From Diphasiastrum complanatum (taxonomy: Eukaryota; Streptophyta; Lycopodiopsida; Lycopodiales; Lycopodiaceae), in NCBI GenBank assembly GCA_029204225.1, contig CM055092.1, positions 17,043,921 through 17,107,920 on the forward strand: a stretch of DNA of 64,000 nt. Reading direction: 5' to 3'. Below the pieces are notes generated by a model. The model made no database searches. It saw nothing but the letters and a program-made list of their open reading frames with translations, and was not told where the DNA came from. Shown here piece by piece: positions 23,121 to 32,033 of this stretch (position 1 is its first letter; every line of letters begins with the position of its first letter). Made by a program: the position numbers and the translations under genes.

Positions 23121-24080
23121 CCTCTGTGGGCGTAGTGGCTGGAAAGAGCATATACATATTGACAAATTTTGACTTGATGCATCTTAGCTGAGCATTCTTG
23201 TGCATTCTTGACATAGTAAACCAAAATATGGAATAGTTCATTCTATCAGAAATGGTCAGTGCTTGGGTTGGCTATGTTTTATCGTGTGTAAATGAGCAGC
23301 ACAGTCTTGCTATAAAATAAGATGCACTAGCCTTTTGATTGTCATTTTTTTTCTGCTGGAGGACATGAAGATACTTAGCTATTCTAGCTTCAGAAGCACT
23401 TATTTTCCGTGCAAATGTCTTGTTTGCTTTTCCAATATTTAACATCAAGTTGTCAGGATTAGGAGACTCTGATTAGGGTGTGTTAACTCAAAGTCATGTC
23501 GGCAAAAAATGCAATTATTGCGAGACACGAAATGATACTTTTGCTGTCCATGTAAAAAAATGTCAGTCATATTTGCTTTTTGTCTTGATGCCGCCATGGT
23601 ATTGTTTAAGGACGACATTTTTTTGAATAACTCGTACATCATCTTTTTTGTTGTTGTGAAAGATTCAAACAGATTCTAGCAATTTAGCATGATTCAATAC
23701 ATCATAACAGAAAAGCATCCAACACTAATAGAGAGAACCTCCAACTCTATAACAGATCATGATAGAGCAATACAATGAAGCTTTTACAAATGTGAGGGAA
23801 AACTCTCTCCTACATAGGGTGCAGTGACTCTCCAGTACCTGGTAATGAAAAGCCAAAGGACACTGGTAATGGAAAGCCAAAAGCCAACAATCATAGAAGA
23901 TGGAAAACCGACAACCAAAAGTAAAGCCCAAACAACATTGGGCTATTGCCCACAAGTAAAGTGCACATATGAAATTAGCTTAAAGTACATGAAAAATGAT
24001 CAAATTGATCACAATGTAATTAGGCCTGTCAATATGAGGAATACCGTTGATGTTGTCGCATGCATCTATCATACCCTAAA
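23121..24080. other. NRAMP 3' flank and gene-free sequence
   Basis: Contains the 3' untranslated region of the NRAMP gene; a polyadenylation-type AATAAG lies near 23317. From about 23690 the sequence has retroelement-like character (AAAGCCCAAACAACATTGG and GGGCTATTGCCC words near 23925), but no LTR ends, primer site or coding domain could be shown. Confidence 0.35.
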
Positions 24081-24091
24081 TAAACATTGTG

Positions 24092-24198
24092 TGTTCATGG
24101 ATGAAGTTCATATTTTTCGCACTCCCTCATGAATGCACATCCATGTATATATTAAAAAAACCTTAAGAGTATCTAACAAATAAGAATTAAAGGTAACA
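24092..24198. repeat. 107-bp direct repeat, left copy, flanking a copia gag
   Basis: TGTTCATGGATG...GGTAACA, 107 bp, matches 25167-25273 (also 107 bp) in direct orientation with few changes. Both begin TG and end CA, as an LTR would, and contain a TATATAT word. See the gag between them. Confidence 0.75.
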
Positions 24199-24339
24199 TG
24201 TTTCGATAAGACCTCCATTCTTCATCTTCCAATAACTGGCCAAAGTATTGGGTTCAATGTGATTCATCTATCATGTACCAATTTTGTTCTAAAGAAAAGA
24301 TTTACCTCTCGCACATAACCCATAGATGATCCATGCAAC

Positions 24340-25150
24340 GAACTATATGGTGACGTCATGAGCAGTGAGATTGGTTTCACCTACAAAATTTGCATCCTCT
24401 TACTTTCCCTTGCCCTTCTCTGCGCTCTGCTTCATCTCCATATCTGACTTCCTCTGATTACACCGGTCTATGAAGTGGCCTATCTTGTTGTAGTAAAAGC
24501 ACTTGACGGTCTTTCGATTGGACTTGCCCAAATACTCCCTCGCTTTAGCCACATCGGGCCTAGTGAACATAGCTCCCTCAGTTTGTGGTGACTGATGTAA
24601 GGTTCATACTCCTTTTCTCCTCAAGCAAAACATCTATCATATTAGAAAGTGATTGATTAGGGACATTGTTGGGCATGCAAATAATATTGCTAAACTCAGT
24701 TGGCATGCTATTCATCAATATTGCCATATTTGCTTCCTCATCGAGATTTTAACGAATGCTGGCTAGTTGATTAATGCTTGACTTCATTAAGTTGATGTGT
24801 GTAGCTAATGATATATTTAGATTCCACTTAGGAGCAAAAAATCAATGTAGTAATAAAACCTTGCCATTCTTGGCTTTTGCACCAAGTAAGGTGGACAAAT
24901 TTTTCTGCACCTTAGTAGATGTCTTCGACAAATCCATATGGTGTATATGGGAATCAGCCAAACAAGTCCGGATATAAGCAGGTGCCCTCTCATCATTCAT
25001 TTCCCACTTAAGTAAGGTTGTTAGATCAGTTGGTGGCAAAACAGTGCCACTAATTATGCCCCAAAGGCCTTTTTCAATAAGTAAAAGTCTCTTCAAACTT
25101 GCCAATTGTGAAAGTTTTCACCTTCAAACTTGTCAATGATGATTTTGTCC
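24340..25150 (-). pseudogene. Copia gag (UBN2-type) with damaged zinc knuckle, minus strand
   Basis: Reading right to left on the minus strand: DKFEGENFH (25130), then MASLKRLLLIEKGLWGIISGT..PPTDLTTLLKWE...YIRTCLADSHIHHMDLSKTS..VQKNLSTLLGAKAKNGK, a frameshift, SSINQLASIR, NMAILMNSMPTEFSNII..PNNVPNQSLSNMIDVLLEEK, and at about 24440-24500 CFYYNKIGHFIDRC. The knuckle should be CxxCxxxxHxxxxC; its second Cys is Tyr. Left of 24390 a degraded WII.GLCAR word may be the protease start. Gag alone is present, without IN or RT, between two 107-bp direct repeats. Confidence 0.75.
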
Positions 25151-25166
25151 ACACTGAAAAACACTA

Positions 25167-25273
25167 TGTTCATGGATGAAGTTCATATTTTCACACTCCC
25201 TCGTGAATGCATATTCATGTATATATATAAAAAAAATCTCAGAGTATTTGACAAATAAGAACTAAAGGTAACA
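25167..25273. repeat. 107-bp direct repeat, right copy
   Basis: Direct repeat of 24092-24198. In the minus orientation of the gag this copy lies upstream. Gag-like coding begins almost immediately after it, leaving no recognisable tRNA primer site, so its identity as an LTR is unproven. Confidence 0.75.
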
Positions 25274-25275
25274 TG

Positions 25276-25400
25276 TCCCTTAAAAAGAAAAGGCGACATT
25301 GTCTCTTAAAAAGGCGACACTATCCCTTAAAAAGGCAAAAGTGTCCTTAAAATCGCGAAGGTGCCTTTTAGCAAATTGCGAAGGTATGCAGTGTGAAGGC
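25276..25400. repeat. Short tandem repeats with CTTAAAAAGGCGACA units
   Basis: Three to four units of roughly 25-28 bp built on (TC)CCTTAAAAAGGC(GACA), followed by GCGAAGGTGCC and GCGAAGGTATGC words. The GCGAAGG vocabulary resembles the LTR family at 7.3-7.7 and 47.9-48.5 kb, so this may be a fragment of such an LTR in the other orientation. Confidence 0.5.
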
Positions 25401-26160
25401 ACAGTGTAACGGGCAAAAAGCGGCTGATGCACGGGGACAGTGACAAGAAACTAGAATCAGTTTTGATTAGCCTAATGCATTTCTTTTTATTAGAGCTTTA
25501 ACTTAATCATTAGCAGTAGCTAGTCATATTATTCGTGAGAGAGAACACCTCTCTTGTGCCAATGCGCTGATCTGGGAAACAAACAGCGCTCAAGAAAAAT
25601 ATTGTAAATTCAGTTCTGATAAGAGGATAATGATCTCATGGATTTATTAAGGTCAGGGTACTCTTTTTTCTTTAGGACTTCAATGGCCATTAGTACTGCA
25701 GCTTTCAATGTCTGAAAACAACAATAACAGTCATTATAAAAAACCATACCCATGCTAAGCATAAAGAGCAAACCAATACTCAAATTTTAATGGATTGCAA
25801 AAAAAAATTGAACTTATAATCATCTTCAAGGCTTCTTCGAAGAAATTTTACACTATGGCATGCTCACAAAGATGGATTTTCATGAATCCATTCTCCAGGA
25901 TGTTGGCAAAAGTGCTCAAATGGGGGAAAGCTCTTCTTGATGCTAGGAGATGGCTTTTAATCAAGGAAGCCTTGTCTTGTCTATGGTGACCATGGTGCAA
26001 TTTCAGACTTATTGGCTAGTTTTCTCATAAATTTCATGCCAAAGGATCTACTTGAGAAGCTATTTTAGCTACTAAAGTTTTGGAAGAAACTAGCATAGTA
26101 ATCAAGCTACTTGAATTTTGAGGAGTAAGGATTTTGCAAAATCTAACGTGATTAGTTTAT
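25400..26160. other. Gene-free stretch
   Basis: No domain recognised. A short frame at 25795-25989 has no family resemblance. GTGAGAGAGAACACC...GCCAATGCGC near 25540-25570 resembles words at 30719 and 56250, which hints at LTR debris. Confidence 0.35.
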
Positions 26161-26700
26161 ACTTGCATATGTAAATCTCACATGTTCCCACGTGTGGAGG
26201 GTAGGCCTAATCTTTTAAGTTCATGTATGTTGAGTTTGAATAGTCAATAGGCCTCAAACTTGAGATCTAGTGAGATAGTGACATTTGTCACATGATGTTA
26301 GGATTGAAATGCATCTATTTGGCCCAATCACATTTCGAGGCATAGATCACAAGGCCAATCACTTTTAAGAGGTTCATCAAATGTGGACCAGTCATGTTTA
26401 GTGGTGAACATCATGAGGTCCAATCAAATTGTGAGGTGGAAATCATGAGGTCCAATCATGATGAGAGGTGCAAATCTAGGGGTGTAGTGAGGCAATAAAT
26501 GGGGTCCAATCATTCTAGAGTATTTCCTTATGATAGATCTTGTGCTAGTACTATAAGGAAGAGCTCTCTTCTTGTACAAAAAAGTTTTTGTGAAGCAATC
26601 TATGTGTTACACCTTGTTTTTCCTCATATTCTCTCTCTACTTGAGGGCTCACTCACTTTATCTCTCTACTCTATTTTCTCTCTCTAAGCATGTTGAGAAC
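26160..26700 (+). repeat. LTR-like sequence with repeated GGTCCAATCA motifs
   Basis: Contains several diverged copies of (A/G)TCATGAGGTCCAATCA at 25-40 bp spacing (26400-26500), then a TATA-like CTATAAGGAAGAG near 26552, a pyrimidine-rich CTCTCTCTAC tract and no coding domain. This layout (repeated upstream motifs, TATA box, leader) fits an LTR U3-R region in plus orientation. Neither end nor a primer site was found. Confidence 0.35.
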
Positions 26701-27900
26701 TTAATTTTTTCATGTATTTTGATTACTTTGAGTGCCAATTAAATGTGGATTCATTATTCAAGGTTTTAGAAATAATTAGTTTAGCTCTAGGCTTTAATAC
26801 ATTATTTGAGTGGCCCACCAAATTTAACAATTTGATATTGATTATTGCATCACTCTCATTTCTTATGTTTTCTAGAAGTTGTCGACTTTTCAAAAATCTT
26901 GTCTTTTGTATCTTGCATCTCAAATTGCTTGCGAGCAAAATATTACGAGTTTACATTAATAACTAACTCTATTAATGTAAATTTGTAATATTTTGTCTAT
27001 ATAACATAAGCGTTATATGAACCTACTTACTTTACTACACATAAATTTCTTGCATTTGAAAACAATAAACAAAAATTTTCTTGCATCTCAAAAATGTTGT
27101 CAATTTTCTAAAAGTCAATTCTCTATGAGTCTTTTACAGAGTCAATTTTTGGAAAAAGATGCCGATTCCATTCCTATACTTGCCGGCTTTTCCTAACAAT
27201 GAGTCAAAGTTTTATCCGAGCCTTTTTATTTTAAGCCTCCTGCATATAGAATCTTAGGCTTTCAACCCATGAGTTGTTAAAAAGCCTACAATATATGAAG
27301 TCGGAAGCATAGTTCATAGCCATACAAAAAGCCCTCGTGTTCCCTACGTACGGTATACGGAACATTTTGTTGTACTTTGAACATTATTTTTTGAGATTTT
27401 TTCATGTACAGAAGAAATCGAAGGAATAACTATAACTTTTCTGGACGTTGCACGCATGTACGTAATCTGTGACCCCGACAATGTAAGGAACGGGTATCTA
27501 GGCTATTAAAAGATAGGCGGACAGCGGAAATGTGGGAATCTATTGTACATAAAACTGGCAAGACATCATTGTCGTTGTTGCATCCTTATATCACATCTAT
27601 TATCGTTGATGTCAGATTTGACAGTAGTGTTGAATTTCACGTACTACGTGGTCACAATTTAGAAAGCTAGTTCTCTTTTTCTTCCGATTCCTTGCAATTC
27701 AGATACACAGAGTACTTTCAATTATACATATTCTCACATTGGCGCAACGTCCAGCTCCACTTGTTGTTCTCGTTGATGACTGCTCAGTGCTGTGACCTGT
27801 CCGTACAAAAAAGTGCACTGTTGCCTTTGTAATTATCTATTTCATGTACTTGTTCCGTACCATTAGTGAAAAAATTGCGTTAAAAGGGAAAATATTTCAA
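26700..27900. other. Gene-free, AT-rich stretch
   Basis: No coding domain, LTR end or repeat partner was recognised. It may hold the promoter of the small ORF starting at 27902, but no TATA box could be assigned with confidence. Confidence 0.35.
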
Positions 27901-27901
27901 A

Positions 27902-28264
27902 ATGGAAACTCTGGCCAGAATAAAATACAAGGTAATACACCTTGATGAGTGCGAACTTTCAAAACGTCTCCCTGCTTTGCTTGCTTGTGCAGTGTGTACT
28001 GTAGTAGTCTGTCTTCATGTTTTCATCCTGGTTGCTTCAGAATTTAGAAGTCATCCTCTCCATCTTCTTCTGTTAATTCATTTCTTTCTTGCCGTGCTTG
28101 AGCCCCACACATATTGTGGGGAGGACATTAGTCGCAGGTGGGAGGTCATGTATGGCGGAAGCCTCGACACAGAGCCTTCCTTGCCCGGAGGGGCCCCACC
28201 TCCAAGGAAGGCCCCAGGTCCTCGGCCCTTCCACAACCACAACCTAATGCATGTGAGAAGCTAA
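27902..28264 (+). CDS. Small ORF, possible secreted-peptide precursor (uncertain)
   Basis: 120 codons. Residues 20-46 form one hydrophobic stretch after a basic residue pair (KRLPALLACAVCTVVV...), usable as a signal anchor, followed by a second hydrophobic part (LHLLLLIHFFLAVL). The tail is Pro/Gly-rich and basic: GAPPPRKAPGPRPFHNHN. RKAPGPRPFHN resembles the CLE peptide pattern RxxPxGPxPxHN but lacks one residue between the first Pro and Gly, so it is not a standard CLE. Overall size, N-terminal hydrophobic part and C-terminal motif are those of a signalling-peptide precursor. It may equally be a chance ORF next to repeat DNA: a dispersed repeat begins about 20 bp after its stop. No introns assumed. 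Confidence 0.25.
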   Translation: METLARIKYKVIHLDECELSKRLPALLACAVCTVVVCLHVFILVASEFRSHPLHLLLLIHFFLAVLEPHTYCGEDISRRWEVMYGGSLDTEPSLPGGAPPPRKAPGPRPFHNHNLMHVRS

Positions 28265-28279
28265 AGAGAGCACATTATG

Positions 28280-28520
28280 TAGGAGCCATGGAAACACTCT
28301 TTACTTTTGATCCACAAGAGAATGAGAGAAACTGAATTGACCATAAGAGCTAAGATCCATGAGATCCGTAGACCAGGTTATCATCTGAAGGAGATTACTA
28401 CAACATATCTCAATAAGAGAGTACTGAATAAGGAACCAAGCACATTTTCCAGAAGACCTGAGGAGGACTAGACACATCCTTGAGTTCCAAGATGACTAAG
28501 TCATTTCTCTATGACATGAA
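28280..28520 (-). repeat. Dispersed repeat (probable LTR), inverted relative to the NRAMP intron copy
   Basis: Matches 19432-19590 plus 20009-20085 in reverse complement, without the 400-bp interruption present there. On the minus strand it ends GTTTCCATGGCTCCTACA, a possible LTR end. It overlaps the stop end of the 283-codon ORF on the same strand. Confidence 0.65.
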
Positions 28521-29347
28521 CTACTTGCCATCTGCGCAGCCATGTGGATGAGTGTGAGCAGGGCCGGTGCGGCAGGGGGTGGAACTGTGCCTGCTCCAGA
28601 AGCGCCCGGTAGGTATAGCAGGGGTGATGAGGCGGCTGTTGTTCCTGCCCGACAGGCCTGGAGGTAGGAGTGCGTGCCTACTGCCGTGCCTGTTGCCGTC
28701 AAAATCTGCTCTTGCGAAGAGAAGGGCGTTCTGCATGTTGTGGGACAAAAGGCACTATTTGCAACGACCGGGCTGATATGTGGGAAAGCACTCTGGACGC
28801 CACCTAATATAGCTTCTTGACATATTTTTGCTTGGTGGGCCCCACCAGATCTGTTGAAGGAGGAGACTACGATACTGGAGACATAGGGGGAGGCAGAGAG
28901 TTCAAATCCGCCATGTTGGCTGAGAACGGGATTGTAGGAAGCAGGAGAAGGCAGGCAGTTGGCCGTGTGCTTGGTGAAGGGACCCACCACCTCTACAGAG
29001 GGATGCAACAGTGTGGAAGCAGACGGAGTAGGCAAAGCCAGAGAAGGGGACTGCACCGCCAGGTCATCGCTAGTAGAAGGCTGGAGCACAACTGAGCAGG
29101 AAGTCACGATGAGAGTAGGGAGCTGCAAACCAGTCATAGCCAACTCACGATTCGAACACTGCCCAAAGATGGATGAAGAAGGGGCAAAAAAAACGAGAAA
29201 AAGAAACTCGCAAGGACTCTCTAAAGCGTGCCATGGGGTGGTGCCGCTCGTGTGAGGAATAACCCTCTCTTCTAGAAGCATAGCTTCATTGGCCATAGCT
29301 ACCTCCACAACCATCTCCACATCCGGAGGAAGCCCTTGCTCCGCCAT
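28496..29347 (-). CDS. 283-codon ORF of unknown nature
   Basis: The longest unbroken frame in the 23-32 kb interval. It starts MAEQGLPPDVEMVVEVAMANEAM, is rich in Ser, Ala, Pro and Thr, and has no domain, zinc motif or transmembrane segment I recognise. An eight-base poly-T run on the coding strand falls inside the frame at the EFLFLVFF stretch, where a slip would change frame. It lies upstream of a probable LTR on the same strand, which fits a retrotransposon-encoded or captured sequence. Local GC content is higher than in the neighbours. The frame could be open by chance because of that composition. Confidence 0.3.
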   Translation of the reverse strand: MAEQGLPPDVEMVVEVAMANEAMLLEERVIPHTSGTTPWHALESPCEFLFLVFFAPSSSIFGQCSNRELAMTGLQLPTLIVTSCSVVLQPSTSDDLAVQSPSLALPTPSASTLLHPSVEVVGPFTKHTANCLPSPASYNPVLSQHGGFELSASPYVSSIVVSSFNRSGGAHQAKICQEAILGGVQSAFPHISPVVANSAFCPTTCRTPFSSQEQILTATGTAVGTHSYLQACRAGTTAASSPLLYLPGASGAGTVPPPAAPALLTLIHMAAQMASSSCHREMT

Positions 29348-29488
29348 CTCCCAAGCTTGACAAACACAATCTTATTACCCTTTGACATTCATTCATGTAC
29401 AAACTTTGTTGGTGTATGATGAAAAATATCTTAGCTACATGTACGAAATTTATTTCTATAAATATTGACACAAGATTTGAGATGATTC

Positions 29489-29620
29489 TTTTTTTTTTAA
29501 GGCTTAATAGCACTATCATATACTGACAAATATACAAGTACAAAACCGGCACCAGGCCGAGTCAGCAAACAACTTACAAAGCCCAAAGGCTACCAAGCTA
29601 GCATACAACTAGAAATCAAA
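29489..29620 (-). mobile_element. 5'-truncated LINE 3' end with poly-A tail
   Basis: On the minus strand the sequence runs through GTGCTATTAAGCCTT into ten As (poly-T at 29489-29498 on the plus strand), preceded by a TTGTACTTGTATATTTG-type tail, the usual 3' end of plant L1-type LINEs. It has landed in the dispersed repeat shared with 11310-11425. The 5' end near 29620 is approximate. No clear target duplication was found. Confidence 0.55.
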
Positions 29621-29639
29621 TTGTGATCTAATTCATTAG

Positions 29640-30067
29640 TATAAGCTTTAAATGTGATATTGTAATTAGTGTACAATTAATTACATTTACTGTATTTGGT
29701 TGTGACCGGGATGTGATCCATCATTGACTTATCAGTCGGGCACTTGTCCCATAGCCGGCTACTTGGCTTAGCTGAGTAGCCACATGTAGGAAAATTAAAC
29801 TGTACAATGGTTTTTGGTTTCGTTATGCTATACTCAAGGTCATCTCTCGGGTTTGTCATTTACATATGGCCTTACTCTAGTTTGGTAGGTGGTAGGCCAG
29901 TTTAGTGATACCTGTTGAGCCCATGCAATTTGGGGCTTTTCCTATATGTACAATGTTTCTTTGTAATCTATAACTTTTGTTGTGCCATCTTTGAGAGCTT
30001 GTGAGGAGTGGCTATGGTGATTGATTGATGTGATCTGCATACTACACTAGATTCTATCAAAATTTCA
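29640..30067 (+). repeat. LTR (copia-type), plus strand, right end defined by a primer site
   Basis: Non-coding sequence ending AAATTTCA, followed three bases later by a tRNA-iMet primer site. It includes a TATA-like CCTATATGTACAATG near 29941 and a CTTTGTAATCTATAAC stretch. The left end is uncertain (TGTGATATTGTAATTAGTG near 29652 is a candidate). Confidence 0.55.
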
Positions 30068-30070
30068 ACT

Positions 30071-30082
30071 TGGTATCAGAGT
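30071..30082 (+). other. Primer binding site, tRNA-iMet type
   Basis: TGGTATCAGAGT, one base from the standard plant copia primer site TGGTATCAGAGC. The element body to the right is reduced to a short leader or gag start; no gag, IN or RT in plus orientation follows. Confidence 0.8.
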
Positions 30083-30357
30083 GGCAGGGTGATGTAGGTA
30101 TGCACTATGGGATAGCATCTATCACCAGGAAAAACAGCACTCAGAGTGTTTCAGGAGAGAGGACTCCATATAGCGTATCGGTAGTCCAGATGGTAGGAGA
30201 CAATTGAGTTCCTTTGATCAAACTTCGGGGAACATCAAAACGATCGTCGTAGGTGAATTCCGGGGAGGATTTACGGAAAAACTTGCAATTTGGTGGTTTC
30301 GAAGAAATCATCGGTGATGGCTACGTAATGAAGGAAATGCAAATCAATCAATCAGAC

Positions 30358-30418
30358 TCTGAAACGAAACGAAACAAAACGAAACGAGACAAAACGAAAC
30401 GAAACGAGACGAAACTCG
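30358..30418 (+). repeat. (GAAAC)n microsatellite
   Basis: About twelve units of GAAAC with some GAGAC and AAAAC variants, in the leader region after the primer site at 30071. It produces a Lys/Arg/Thr-rich frame that is not a real protein. Confidence 0.85.
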
Positions 30419-30552
30419 AACGAGCTTTGATATTGACATTGCTGAAGCGAAATCAAATTACTCGCAAATGAAGAACAATTCGGATGGATTTTAAATATGA
30501 TTGTTGGTCACTGCCGGCTATATCATTCCTACAATCCTCCAGAATGTAGACA

Positions 30553-30727
30553 AACACTGTTGACCTATGTTTTAGATTAACACAACATTCAACAAAACTG
30601 AATCAGTATGCGGAATAGATAAAACGAGTGAGTGAGATGTGATATGTGCGCAATAGCTACAGTATCATCTATGATCCTCTTAATTTTTCGAGCGTTGTAT
30701 GATAGACTCACACAACGCGTTGGCGTG
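30553..30727. repeat. Direct repeat, left copy (partner 31812-32033)
   Basis: TTTTAGATTAACACAACATT, CAGTATGCGGAATAGATAAAA, and GATATGTGCGCAATAGCTA...GAGCGTTGTATGATAGA.. recur at 31812-32033 in the same order and orientation. This copy lacks about 45 bp of the other. The pair brackets a copia RNase H fragment. It may be an LTR or terminal piece of that copia or of the gypsy element to the right. Confidence 0.7.
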
Positions 30728-30829
30728 AGAGAAGTGCTTCTATTCTATGTTCTGTCTATGTATTGTCTATCTGCTACTGTATGTATCTTATACATTCAAA
30801 GTAGCACACCAGTGTAGATAGATTAAACA

Positions 30830-31240
30830 ATCTATAACTAATCATGGATTTAAAAGAGAAGTGGGTTAGGCATGTCCTAACGCTCTTCTGTTGATGTCAT
30901 CATATCAGATCAGGGGTTTTTATACTTCATGGTACTTGCATATTCTTCCCGATCCTTTGGAGCATGAAGGTCGAAAAGTGTCACAAATATTTTCGTGTCG
31001 CTTCGAGCCGTTTGACTTTCGCGTCGTCTGACTTTCTCCTGCTATACCATGAATAAATTTATTTCACGACCTTTTTGCGTTCGTGTCTCTTCATCAGGGT
31101 GTTCAAAAATATTTTCGCTTCATGTCTTTTCGTCAGACTGAGGGCTGAAAGCTAGCAAAGCTTTGGTAATAGAAACGTTTTGTTTCTTCAGCTCCCTCTC
31201 AAAGCGTAGTAGCTTGATGACTCCAAGACTGCTCCTCTGT
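30830..31240 (-). repeat. Probable copia 3' LTR or UTR, minus strand
   Basis: Lies directly downstream (minus strand) of the RNase H end, after the purine-rich GAGAGGGAGCTGAAG near 31195. Its start (GAAACAAAACGTTTCT..., TTTGCTAGCTTTCAG) is shared with 48573-48625 on the plus strand, so the same LTR or UTR family is present there. Ends not fixed. Confidence 0.4.
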
Positions 31241-31244
31241 TTCT

Positions 31245-31811
31245 CGATTAGACCTTTGTCTAAGGCCTTTGTGAAAATGTCAGCCACCATCTCCTTTGTT
31301 CCAGAGAGATAGTCTGCAACATGTTCTTCCTGATCAGATCTCTTATCAAGTGATACTTGATTGCGATGTGTTTCATCCTTGAGTGAAACACAGGATCCTT
31401 TGTCAGATGTATCACAGATGTATTGTCCATCTGCAAAATCAGAGGCTCATTTGTTGTTTCACCTAGTTCGTCAAAGAACTGTTTGAGCCAAATGATTTCA
31501 TTAGCCATCTTTGTTGCTGCAACGTACTCTGTTTCGCAGGATGACTGAACCACGATGGTCTGCTTCTTGCTGACCCAAAGAATTGCTGCTCCTGACGTGA
31601 TGGTGCATCCTCTTGAGACACTTTTGCAGTCATCCTTGAGAGATGCCTAGCTAGCATCACTGTAGGAAAGCGTCTGGAACCCTGCATCACGAGAATAACA
31701 CGAACCAATATTCTTTGTTAATTGGAGGTATTGCAAAATTCGTTTCGCAATCTTCCAATGAGTTGATCCTAGATTTGTACAGAATTGGCTCATCCTGAAC
31801 ACGACATAAGC
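31245..31811 (-). pseudogene. Copia RT end and RNase H fragment, minus strand
   Basis: Right to left: AYVVFRMSQFCTNLGSTHWKIAKRILQYLQLTKN (RT-RNase H boundary), SYSDAS (RNase H Asp), DDCKSVSRG...GAAILWVSKKQ, then VQSSCETEYVAATKMANEIIWLKQFF, LQMDNTSVIHLTKDPVFHSRMKHIAIKYHLIRDLI and a degraded ADIFTKAL tail. Frame changes near 31550 and stops make it inactive. It is cut at 31811 by the direct repeat; the rest of RT is absent. Confidence 0.8.
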
Positions 31812-32033
31812 AATGACACTACTGACCTACGTTTTAGATTAACACAACATTTAACAAAACTGAACCAGTATGCGGAATAGATAAAACACGTGAGTGAGAT
31901 ACACAAGCGATAGAAAACAATAATTCGTTCAAGATCAGACATAATTAAGAGTGATATGTGCGCAATAGCTATAGTATCATCTATGATCCTCTTGATTTTT
32001 GGAGCGTTGTATGATAGACCCACACAACGCATC
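31812..32033. repeat. Direct repeat, right copy
   Basis: Partner of 30553-30727. Its right end overlaps the last codons of the coiled-coil ORF on the minus strand (ALCGSIIQRSKN...), so those codons may derive from the repeat rather than from the ancestral ORF. Confidence 0.65.

Noticed and set aside
30253-30471. Lys/Arg/Thr-rich ORF
   Set aside because: Created by the GAAAC microsatellite.
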